Assembly (NCBI GenBank): GCA_023375785.1
Contig: SZWC01007268.1
Location: 34,499 to 98,498, forward strand
DNA length: 64,000 nucleotides
From: Penium margaritaceum
Taxonomy: Eukaryota > Streptophyta > Zygnematophyceae > Desmidiales > Peniaceae
Direction of reading: 5' to 3'
Part shown: one piece after another, positions 56,340-64,000 of the stretch
Layout: each line of letters begins with the position of its first letter
How positions within the stretch are numbered: position 1 is the first letter of the stretch
Translations under genes and position numbers: made by a program
Notes under the pieces: generated by a model
The model's database searches: none
Told to the model about the DNA's origin: nothing
What the model saw: only the letters and a program-made list of their open reading frames with translations

Positions 56340-57870
56340 ACAAACGGTGTGTGCTGACGTTGCTACAGCTACTACGGTAGATGCTACTGCTTTTGTAGCG
56401 ATGGCTGCTAATGCTGTTGCTGCGTCTACTGTTGCAGCGGCGGTGTTGGCACTTGTAGTGCCGCTAGCTATTGTGTCGACATTGCGAGCTGCTAGCACAA
56501 GGCGACGAGCGGATCTGTCAGGCCAGCCTGACCAACGATAGAGCCTGAAGGGTGTTGGTAGTGCTGTTACTATTACTATTGCTGCTGTTGCTGCTACTGT
56601 TGCTACTGTGGCTGCCGCTGTTACAACTACTGTTGCTGCTGTCGTGGGCACTGGTGCTGCTACTACTGCTACTACTACTACTGCTGTTGCTCCTGTTGCT
56701 GATGTTGCTATTGCTACGGTTGCTACTGCCGTTCTTGTTGATATTGCAATGGGGGCAGTTGCTACTACTACTGCTGCAACTATCATAGTTATTGCAGGAA
56801 GGGGGTCCTCCAACAAAGGAGGACCCCTCTTCGTTCTCTGCCATGTTTCTCCTCCTTGTATCATTTTATGACGCCAACCTGGGATGGCTGTCGTTAGCAG
56901 CTACTGCTGTGTTATCTATAGGGTTGCTGTTGTAGAAGAAGGTTTTTGTTGTTGATGATGTCAGTAGTGACGTCAATAGTGACATCAGCTGAGGAAGGCT
57001 GACGTCCGGAGTGGCTGCTCCTGCTACTGCTACTGGTTTTGTGCTGCAACCGCTCTTGCTACTGCTGCTGTTGCTGTTGCTGCTGCTACTTCTACTATGG
57101 CTGTTATGGTAGTAGTGGCCGCTGCTGTTGCAGCAGTTGCTGCTACTACTACTACTACTACTGCTGTGGCTGTCGTTGCGGTAGCGGTTGCTACTTCTGC
57201 TGCTACTACTGTTGCGGTTGTTGTGGAAGTAACGGTTGCTGTTGCTGTTACTACTGTTGCTCCTGCAGCTGCTACTACTACTGTTGCTACTGCTGCGGCG
57301 GCTGTTCCAACAGCAGTTGCTACTAATGCAGCTGCTGCTGCATGCTGTGGGATGGGGGATCTTTTTTGTGTTCCCCTCCCCTTTTTTCCTTTGCTCGTCA
57401 CAGCGAGCTCACTGCTCGTGAGCAGCGACCTGCAAGCAACGAGCTTGCTACTTGCTGCTCACTGCGAGCAACGAGCTATGAGCTGTTACACCCGCTACTA
57501 CTACTTGTGGTTGCTACAGCTGCTAGCTATTGTTGCCTGCTGCTTGCAGTTGCTGCTGCTGCAGCCGGCTGCTACTGTTACTGGTACTCGTTGTTGTGGC
57601 TACTGCTGTTGTTGTGGGCTGCCGCTGCTACTGCTACGAGCTGCTACTACTGGGTACCACTGCTGCTTGCGGCTGCGGGCTACTGCTTTTGCGAGATGCT
57701 ACTGCTGCCTGCCACTGCTTCTGCACACAACTATTGCTGGCTGGTGCTGCCATTGCTCACTGCTACTACAAGCTGCTACTGTTGCTGCAAGCTATTGCTG
57801 CTACTACAAGGTGCTACTACTGCTTGCTACTGTTGCGAGTCACTGCACCTGGATGGCTGCGCCACGTGCG
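56340..57870. repeat. trinucleotide-rich low-complexity leader of copia D
   Basis: Three blocks (about 56340-56800, 57010-57340 and 57490-57870) of imperfect gct/act/gtt repeats. Every frame reads as homopolymer-like protein (Ala/Thr/Val, Ser/Asn or Leu/Cys), so open frames here are compositional artefacts. Located between the primer site and gag. 57342-57420 is a non-repetitive G/T-rich break. Confidence 0.75.
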
Positions 57871-57934
57871 TCGTCGCCAGCGGGTGCCTGACGTGGCCTA
57901 TCGCTCACCTCGTCGCGTCATGCGTGGGGGTAAG

Positions 57935-58045
57935 TGCTGCCGGAAAAACCCGACAGCATTTCCCTGGGCCCAGTGGCCTTGGGAATTTTTTTGACAACGC
58001 CACCAGGCGGGTCAATCCTGTCGGAAAAAATCCGGCAGCATTTCC
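57935..58045. repeat. duplicated hairpin next to the primer site of copia D
   Basis: Two ~29-bp direct repeats, tgctgccggaaaaacccgac... at 57935-57964 and cctgtcggaaaaaatccggc... at 58017-58045. Each can fold on itself (c-t-g-c/t-c-g-g arms) and each ends agcatttccc. They lie 80-190 bases from the primer site, where packaging or dimerisation signals of retroelements usually sit (inference). Confidence 0.45.
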
Positions 58046-58124
58046 CCTGCAGTGGCGCGTATGGAGGTCCGCCGACGTAGTCAGGCACCAGTACGTCATT
58101 AGTCTGCTGCTACTGCTACGCTCT

Positions 58125-58137
58125 GGCTCTGATACCA
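58125..58137 (-). other. primer binding site of copia D
   Basis: The reverse complement reads TGGTATCAGAGCC, a perfect initiator-Met tRNA primer site, immediately inside the 5' LTR. Confidence 0.9.
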
Positions 58138-58921
58138 AGCTGGAAACTATGCTAGAGCGCAGGTTGGGACAGTGGCGTTGTTGATGCATCGTGTGAGCTT
58201 CCAGGCTCGTTCCTTAGTCTGCTGCCCCCTCAGTTTGCCGCTCTAGAATCTAAGTGTGAGTGCTCTTGATTTCTTACTCAAAAACGCGTACACTAGTGTT
58301 AGGGCCAGAAAGCAGTTGAAAACTGGAAGTGACTGATTAGTGATCTAGGTCCCCCCCAGCTCTGTAGAGCTTGTTACTCAGCTAATTAGCCAATCAGAAA
58401 ATAAACCTATTTTTTGGCAGGCAGGGTTTTTTTGGTGAGCCCTGCCAGACGGCCGACAGCCCAAAACTGGACCATGCCATAATACACATGCTGCAAATGC
58501 AGTTGTGTGGTCAAAGTCAGCTAGAAAAATATCTGTGAGGAGTTATGGCTGCCTAAACCCAGGTAGCATCTACGCTAACCCCCTGTACCAATAGTGTCAG
58601 AAAATCACGAAACTTGGACCCTACGCATGACATAGCACAGTGAACGCAGCAACACAGTCAAACGTGGTGCCGGACATGTGCAGACAGTACATACAGTGAT
58701 AGTGCATGTCGGCGGCACGACTGCCGAGGAGGTCTGATGATGGAGCTGAGCACGAAGAAGGGAGGAGGCTCATGCAAACTGCTTGTAGGCCTCAGCGTAC
58801 GTCGGCTCCACCGGGCGACACTCCATCAGCGCCATATCTCGCCGTCAGTCATCTCGCCGATGTACTCAAGCTGGAAGGACACAACAGAGTACAAGTGAGA
58901 GATTTGAGAGAAAAACCAACA
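58138..58921 (-). repeat. 5' LTR of copia D
   Basis: 784 bp, colinear with 50105-50950 (for example 'gctagagcgcaggttgggacagtggc' style start, 'gtcggcggcacgactgccgagg' style middle), lacking two short segments present in the other LTR. Confidence 0.8.
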
Positions 58922-58925
58922 CAGT

Positions 58926-59060
58926 ATGGGCACCATTCACTTTTGTTTTCCCAATTATGGACACCGCTGATACATTGGTTCCCACATTGGACACCGTTTT
59001 CGGTTCGTTTTCGACTATGGAAACCGCTCATTTATTGAGCGAAACGATGGGTACCTTACA
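58926..59060 (+). repeat. right terminal 30-bp tandem array of MULE C
   Basis: Units at 58926, 58957, 58987, 59017 and 59047, 30 bp apart (the first is 31, at the copia junction). Its left part lies across copia D at 50045-50104. The outermost unit, inverted, matches the outermost unit at 39757 (cccatcgtttcg). Confidence 0.8.
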
Positions 59061-59078
59061 ACACTGTCCAAAGAGATA

Positions 59079-59551
59079 ATGTCGTGTTTTTTTTTCTTTC
59101 CAATTTGCATAACTTTAAGTTTGTCTTTGCATACACATATATAGTGCTTTCTACAATGTTGGACATGTGCAACGATTGGCGTAAGAATTTTGATGTAAAA
59201 CATGATGATCGTCTGATCGGCAGATGAATTTCTTCGTCACATACTCCATAATGTTTTTATTGTAGTTACTAGTGTGACACTTTACTAGCCAGTGATTCAC
59301 GAGGCGGGTGATGGCAAAGCATGAGAGGCGCCATGGATGCGGTAAGCTTTGCCTTAGAATCTTGCCACACTTCACAAAGACAAGTGAGAGGAAGGGGAGC
59401 GAGCGAGCCTAGAGCCGGTGAGCACTCACCCACCTCGAGCGACGAGCTCGAGTGGATGAGTGCCGCCACCCGGGGGTCGAGCCCGACCACTCGGAATAAA
59501 CCGGTGGCGGCTTCTCACCGATGCACGGTTAGAACCGGCACGGTGGCTCCC
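59079..59551. other. no gene recognised
   Basis: Flanking DNA right of MULE C. 59380-59550 is GC-rich; 59473-59483 reads GGGTCGAGCCC, which resembles a Pol III B box, but no convincing A box or tRNA fold was found. Confidence 0.35.
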
Positions 59552-59892
59552 TGAGGATCAGCACCCGGGAAATATGCAACTCCCCCTCCACATGCAAGGC
59601 AAGGCAATATGAGATAGGGCACGGCAGTGAGAGTGTACGAGCCCAGGTATCTACCGCATCTCTGAGAGTCATGTAGAGAGTCAGAAAGATTCATGCAATG
59701 CTTTTGGCGATGCCAAAGGGTATTCCTGGGTCCATCAGCAGAGACAGCTTGATGGCGTCAGCGGCTCCGACCATGATAGTCACATTGGACGCTCTCCCAG
59801 GATGAACCATTGTCATTTAATCTGTACAGGGTGTGTGCATGATGTGAGAGGCAAGAGGGCACAGAGTTGTGAGTGGCCAACGAACTTTAACA
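59552..59892 (-). repeat. 3' LTR of copia E (left edge approximate)
   Basis: In minus orientation the LTR starts TGTTAAAGTTCG directly after a purine tract. The far end is placed tentatively at the TG of 59552, because the partner LTR lies beyond the window. Confidence 0.55.
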
Positions 59893-59901
59893 CTCCCCCA
59901 T
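59893..59901 (-). other. polypurine tract of copia E
   Basis: The minus strand reads atgggggag immediately before the LTR start TGTTAAAG. Confidence 0.7.
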
Positions 59902-60058
59902 GACCCGCAGACAAGCAATCCACACACACATGAAAGGATCACAAGAGATGACCACACGAGATGAGGAGAATGGACAACACTGACTTTCAACCGGGATCGT
60001 GCTGACTGATGAGACCCACAGAGTGAACAGCACTTTTGAAGACATTGCGACTGAGGGC

Positions 60059-63000
60059 CTAAGTGAGAAATTCAGCTCTCTGTGACCGTGTGTCCACCCA
60101 CGCGACGCGAAAAATGCAGGCAGCGATGCATTCACGAACAAAGTGGTGCTCAACATTGATGTGCTTGGTGCGTGAGTGGTGCATGTCGCTGTTTTCAGCA
60201 ATGGCTTTTGTGCTTTGGTTGTCACAGCGCAGAGTGATGCAGCGGATGGGAACACGTAGTTGTTGCAGCAGACGCCACAACCAAACAGCCTCACAAGTGC
60301 CTGCACCCAATGCCACATACTCAGCCTCAGCGGTGCTGCGTGCCACACATCCTTGCTTGCCACTCTTCCAGGAAACAGCAGTCCCTCCAACCAGAAAGAT
60401 GTACCCCGTGCGACTGCGAGCATCAGAACCATGCGCCCAGTCACTGTCTGTGAAGCCGTCGACTACCACGGAGGGCTGTGCACGAAAGCACAGTCCAACA
60501 CGGGGGGTGGAGAGAACATACCGCACCACTCGCAATGCTGCCTCGAGGTGGCGCTCGCGAGGGCACTGAGAGAACTGTGACAGGAAGTTCACGGCAAAGG
60601 CTACATCTGCACGCGTGGTAGTAGCAAGGTACATGAGAGAGCCAATGACACGCAGGTAGTCTGTGACATCAACCGGCTCCCCCAGGGTTGAGAGGTCCTG
60701 TGACTTGAGTAGGGACTGGCCAGCTGGAGTCATGGGCGTGGACGCTGTGGGGATAGAGACGAGGAGTGGTGTGAAGCGCTCCCCCAGGCTGCGTATGTAC
60801 GCAGCCTGATGCACATGCAATACGCGACGTGCACGGTCGCGCTCCAGCTCCATGCCTAGAAAGACACGACCTGGGCCAAGATCCTTCATTTTGTATGCTG
60901 CTTGTAGCAAGGACTTAGCGGCTTTCACCGATGCAGCATCGGGAGAGGCAATTAGGAGGTCATCCACGTAGACGAGGATAGCTACAAGTGGTTTGGTGGG
61001 GGGTCCAAGAAACAGCGCCGGGTCAACGACACTTCGCTTGTAGCCACCTTTCTCAAGGGTGGCGGTGATCTCCTGGTTCCAGCACCGTGGCGACTGTTTG
61101 AGGCCATAGAGGGCCTTGCGCAAGCGCCAAACCCGATTGGTTCCATCAGAGAACCCGGGTGGTTGTACCATGTAGATCTCTTCGTCCAACCTGCCATGCA
61201 GGAAGGCATTGTTGACGTCCATCTGCTCGAGCTCCCAGTCATGTTGAGCAACTAGACTGAGTAGAGCCCTGGCTGTGGTATATCGACCGACGGGAGTGAA
61301 GGTCTCATCAAAATCAATGCCAGGAATCTGAGAAAATCCCTTGGCGGTAAGACGAGCCTTGTACCGCTCCACAGTGTTGTCAAGGTTCAGCTTCCGACGA
61401 TACACCCACTTGGCAGCGACAGCCTTGCGACCCGGTGGGAGGTCAACGAGCTCATAGACACCGTGCTCAGACAGTGCATCGAGCTCGGCCTTCATGGCCT
61501 TTTCCCACAACGAAGAGTCCGAGGCAGTGCGGGCTGCCTGGACAGTCAGTGGTTCTGGGGGAAGAGGGGAGAGGCCAGCAGCAGCAAAGCACGAGGCAAC
61601 ATAGCCTGCAACAGAGGACGATAAGGCAGAGTGGAACTCTTGTTCGATAAGAGAGTAGCCAAGTGCGGTGCTGGGATGAACGACAGATGCAGATGCNCGA
61701 AGACCAGGGTCACCGGAAACGACAGGCTGAGTCTGGGAGGGAAGAGCCCTGAGGCGCCCTCCGCGTGTGTAGGGTGAGACTGGAGGGATGGAAGGAGCAC
61801 ACGCAGAGGCAGGGGGAGTCGCAGAGCGAGGTGGCGAGGAGGCAAGCGCTGGCTCAACAGGAACAGGCGATGAGGCAGCACCAGGTGAGAAAGTGGAGGA
61901 CGATGCTGCGGGAGAGGCAGCCGTGGGAATGCCAGGAGGGGCAGCAGTGGGGATGCCAGGGGCTGGACTGGGAGAAGACACCGGGACAGTGGCGGAGGGA
62001 GACACAGGAGAGGAGGAACCAGGCGAGGGAGTGCTCTGCTCAGGAGAAGAGGAGGCAGTGGGGTCCGAGGGACGCACTGAGGGGAGCCCAGCAGGCCCGC
62101 AAGAGGACAGGCCACCAGGCCCACCAGAGGGCAGAGAACCACCCCCACCCCGAACAGACGGAGAGAGGGACCCACCAAAGTGGGATATGTCACGCTCAAA
62201 TAGGTGTTCAAAGAATAGGGCGTCACGAGACTCGATGACGCGACAACGGGAAGGATCCCAGAATCGCCACACCTTCGAGAAGGGGGAGATACCAAGGAAG
62301 ATGCATAACCGACCACATGGGGACAGTTTGCCGTCACGTTGATCAGTAGGCAACCAGACCGAGGCAAGACAGCCCCACACACGGGCAAGGCGAAGATCTG
62401 CACGCTGACCAGTCCATCGTTCAAAAGGGGTGACAGTGTGAGGAAGAGGGCCATGAGGGACACGGTTCCAGACCCAAGTCATGTAGGACATGGCCTCAAA
62501 AGCAAAGAGTGGGGACTGACCACACGCAGAGAGCAAGGAGCGAACCCCATCTGCAAGAGTGCGGTTCCAGCGTTCAGACACACCATTTTGCTGGGGGGTG
62601 TACGGGGCAGAGGACTCAAGGCGGACACCGCGGGATTCAAGGAAGCGGGACGTAGGACCAAAGAACTCACCACCACGGTCACTGCAAAATACGCGCAGGG
62701 ACCGGAGACAAGCCCGCTCGGCCTGGGGAAGCCAGGACTCAATGACGTCAGTGACCTCACTTTTGTGTCGCAGGGCAAACACCCAACGGTAGCGAGAAAA
62801 AACATCTGTGAGACACAGGACATAACGACCAAGGCCCCCAAGGAAGTCATGTGGCAATGGACCCATGACATCAGCATGCACCAGGTCAAGGGGATGAGAG
62901 GTAGTGGACTCAGACGTGGAGAAGGGTGAACGATGCATTTTGCCGCTGGCGCAGTCCAGGCAGGTTGAGGAGCAGGGTGGAGAGAAAGTGGCTGGGTCAA

Positions 63001-64000
63001 GGCCGTGTGCAGGCTGGAGGCGCAGGAGGCGCTGAATGGCAGCAGTGTGAATGTGACAGAGGCGACGATGAAGGAGTTCAGCATGAGCTGGGGATAGTGA
63101 AGGGGCAACGTGCACAAATGTAGACGCAGCGGAAGACGGTGAGAAAGTGAGCGGCACACAAAACAGGCGATCACAGCGCACACCACGGAGAACGACATGG
63201 CCAGAGGAACGAAGAGAGATAGAGGCAAGGCCGCGGCTGGACGAGAAGTCCATGCCCTGGTCGTCAAGGGTGGTGACAGAGAGCAGACTAACCTCAAGGT
63301 CAGGAACGTACAGAACGTCGGGAAGGTAGACCGTGCCACCAGGCCCAACAAAACGAACAACACCAACACCTTGGACAGGAAGGAGTTGGCCGGAGCCAGT
63401 GCGCACAGAGCGGACAGACTGAACAGGCCCAAGGGACACAAAGCGAGAACGACAGGAGGTCATATGATGAGTGGCGCCAGAGTCAATAATCCATAGACCA
63501 GGGGAAGCACGTGTGGAGGGGAGGGCCAAACAGACAGCCACGGTACCACGTGCAGAGGACGACAAACAATGACCAAGATGAGAAGGTAACGTGTGTGACT
63601 GCCAATCCTCAATCCATGCACGGTCATCAGGCAGGTCCCCCTGAACAGCCCCAGAGGATGAGCCACGAAGAGTGGCGTCAGACTCACAGACAAAAACACG
63701 GCCACTCACACTCTCACCTCCCTGAGAGCGAAGATGAAGAAGCTCGGCAAGTCGTCGCTCGAGGGCGCGCTCCTCGTCCCGGCGATCAGAACGCTCGGAG
63801 GAGTGGTCAGAGGAGCGGTCTGATGAGCGGTCGGAGTAGTGACCATCGTCGCGTCCCCACTGAGGGACTGAGTAGTGTGAGGACGGGGGACCGTAGTGGG
63901 TAGGGCCAGACGGTGGAGGGACCCACCCCCAAGTGGTAGGAGATGGCGGTGGCGGTTGGAGAGGAGCGAGTGTGGTGGCCAGGGCTGAGGAAGAGGAGGA
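60059..64000 (-). CDS. Gag-Pol polyprotein of copia E (partial, nearly intact)
   Basis: One open frame of over 1,300 codons that enters from the right edge without a stop; its gag start lies outside the window. Counting from 63709 leftward: protease WIIDSGATHHM (about residue 75), pre-integrase block (LLHRRLCHIHTAAIQRLL), integrase (HADVMGPLPHD, FCSDRGGEFFG, TPQQNGVSERWNRTL), a Pro/Ser spacer, RT (AKWVYRRKLN, QMDVNNAFLHGRL, YVDD at 60959-60970, about residue 913), RNase H (DSDWAHGSDARSRTGY, TAEAEYVALG, KHINVEHHFVRE). All catalytic motifs are present. A TAG at 60059-60061 ends the frame after RAEFLT. The same frame continues with 23 more codons (ALSRNVFKSAVHSVGLISQH...) to TGA at 59987, so TAG looks like a recent mutation near the C-terminus. 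One ambiguous base (N) lies at 61697. Confidence 0.9.
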   Translation of the reverse strand, partial: SSSSSALATTLAPLQPPPPSPTTWGWVPPPSGPTHYGPPSSHYSVPQWGRDDGHYSDRSSDRSSDHSSERSDRRDEERALERRLAELLHLRSQGGESVSGRVFVCESDATLRGSSSGAVQGDLPDDRAWIEDWQSHTLPSHLGHCLSSSARGTVAVCLALPSTRASPGLWIIDSGATHHMTSCRSRFVSLGPVQSVRSVRTGSGQLLPVQGVGVVRFVGPGGTVYLPDVLYVPDLEVSLLSVTTLDDQGMDFSSSRGLASISLRSSGHVVLRGVRCDRLFCVPLTFSPSSAASTFVHVAPSLSPAHAELLHRRLCHIHTAAIQRLLRLQPAHGLDPATFSPPCSSTCLDCASGKMHRSPFSTSESTTSHPLDLVHADVMGPLPHDFLGGLGRYVLCLTDVFSRYRWVFALRHKSEVTDVIESWLPQAERACLRSLRVFCSDRGGEFFGPTSRFLESRGVRLESSAPYTPQQNGVSERWNRTLADGVRSLLSACGQSPLFAFEAMSYMTWVWNRVPHGPLPHTVTPFERWTGQRADLRLARVWGCLASVWLPTDQRDGKLSPCGRLCIFLGISPFSKVWRFWDPSRCRVIESRDALFFEHLFERDISHFGGSLSPSVRGGGGSLPSGGPGGLSSCGPAGLPSVRPSDPTASSSPEQSTPSPGSSSPVSPSATVPVSSPSPAPGIPTAAPPGIPTAASPAASSSTFSPGAASSPVPVEPALASSPPRSATPPASACAPSIPPVSPYTRGGRLRALPSQTQPVVSGDPGLXASASVVHPSTALGYSLIEQEFHSALSSSVAGYVASCFAAAGLSPLPPEPLTVQAARTASDSSLWEKAMKAELDALSEHGVYELVDLPPGRKAVAAKWVYRRKLNLDNTVERYKARLTAKGFSQIPGIDFDETFTPVGRYTTARALLSLVAQHDWELEQMDVNNAFLHGRLDEEIYMVQPPGFSDGTNRVWRLRKALYGLKQSPRCWNQEITATLEKGGYKRSVVDPALFLGPPTKPLVAILVYVDDLLIASPDAASVKAAKSLLQAAYKMKDLGPGRVFLGMELERDRARRVLHVHQAAYIRSLGERFTPLLVSIPTASTPMTPAGQSLLKSQDLSTLGEPVDVTDYLRVIGSLMYLATTTRADVAFAVNFLSQFSQCPRERHLEAALRVVRYVLSTPRVGLCFRAQPSVVVDGFTDSDWAHGSDARSRTGYIFLVGGTAVSWKSGKQGCVARSTAEAEYVALGAGTCEAVWLWRLLQQLRVPIRCITLRCDNQSTKAIAENSDMHHSRTKHINVEHHFVRECIAACIFRVAWVDTRSQRAEFLT

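Larger units (their letters stand above)
50105..58921 (-). mobile_element. Ty1/copia element D, nested in the right terminal array of MULE C
   Basis: Left (3') LTR 50105-50950 and right (5') LTR 58138-58921 both end aaaccaaca on the right and begin agct(a/g)gaaact on the left. The primer site (minus strand) is directly inside the right LTR. Flanks are cacta (50100-50104) and cagta (58922-58926), a 5-bp target duplication with one mismatch. The MULE terminal array is cut exactly there: '...gtcggttttcacta' before and 'tatgggcacc...' after continue the 30-bp unit. Order on the minus strand: leader with trinucleotide repeats, gag, protease, integrase, minisatellite, RT, RNase H. Confidence 0.85.
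39741..59069. mobile_element. outer MULE (MULE C), carrying two nested elements
   Basis: The left end GGGCATAAATACACCGG starts at 39741; the right end ...TTACAACACTGTCC stops at 59069. Flanks are aatgagata (39732-39740) and aaagagata (59070-59078), a 9-bp target duplication with one mismatch, the length expected for MULEs. Both ends carry a 30-bp tandem array in inverted orientation. Removing MULE B (42005-47837) and copia D (50105-58921) leaves about 4.7 kb: terminal array, ORF X, minisatellite, ORF Y and transposase, colinear with MULE B. Confidence 0.8.

Noticed and set aside
56217-56864. 215-aa Ala/Thr/Val-rich open frame on the minus strand, and similar frames at 57030-58184
   Set aside because: All frames on both strands of the trinucleotide repeat are open and homopolymeric; composition alone explains them.
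59440-59500. tRNA-derived SINE
   Set aside because: Only a B-box-like GGGTCGAGCCC was seen; no acceptable A box at the right distance, no tail, no target duplication.
61546-63441. 300-320-aa Leu/Pro-rich minus-strand frames
   Set aside because: Shadow frames of the copia E polyprotein; no domain visible.

Overview
This window looks like a transposon graveyard from a plant-type (streptophyte) nuclear genome. The grounds are: Ty3 chromoviruses and Ty1/copia elements primed by initiator-Met tRNA (TGGTATCAGAGCC), MuDR-type MULEs whose transposases carry SWIM and zinc-knuckle motifs, a two-gene PIF/Harbinger element, LINE and hAT-like pieces, eukaryotic splice signals, and no bacterial features. 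I found no host gene, tRNA or rRNA. The species cannot be named from the sequence; a large repeat-rich genome such as a charophyte alga or an early land plant would fit.

Layout. (1) 1-12431: a head-to-tail array of a decayed chromovirus family (family A). It has the tail of one copy, then two internal regions separated by ~520-550 bp LTRs. A fourth, reversed and truncated copy lies at 27869-32489. (2) 12931-17249: a PIF/Harbinger element with TIRs, subterminal CTGCCGCAGA repeats, a transposase broken around a 277-bp duplication at an N, and an intact convergent Myb/SANT partner gene. (3) 17393-17990: a foldback MITE with 21-bp perfect TIRs. (4) 19669-27868: a LINE endonuclease gene split by a hAT-like MITE, itself split by a 6.4-kb chromovirus (family B). 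Family B is riddled with C-to-T type stop codons. (5) 33396-37337: an old MULE (A). (6) 39741-59069: an outer MULE (C) with a 9-bp target duplication (8/9). It was invaded by a second MULE of the same family (B, 42005-47837, 9-bp target duplication 8/9) and, in its right terminal array, by copia element D (50105-58921, 5-bp target duplication 4/5). (7) 59552-64000: a nearly intact copia element E, running off the right edge.

How the genes relate. Each autonomous-looking element carries its own machinery. The most interesting is the MULE family. Its ends are exact 30-bp tandem arrays in inverted orientation. The transposase lies on the minus strand, and two accessory reading frames are conserved between copies: a Trp-rich ~94-aa protein on the plus strand, convergent with the transposase, and a Cys-rich protein on the minus strand. 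Between the two accessory frames sits a 32-bp minisatellite that has become a 64-bp dimer array in one copy. The arrangement resembles maize MuDR (mudrA/mudrB), but I recognise no sequence similarity to mudrB.
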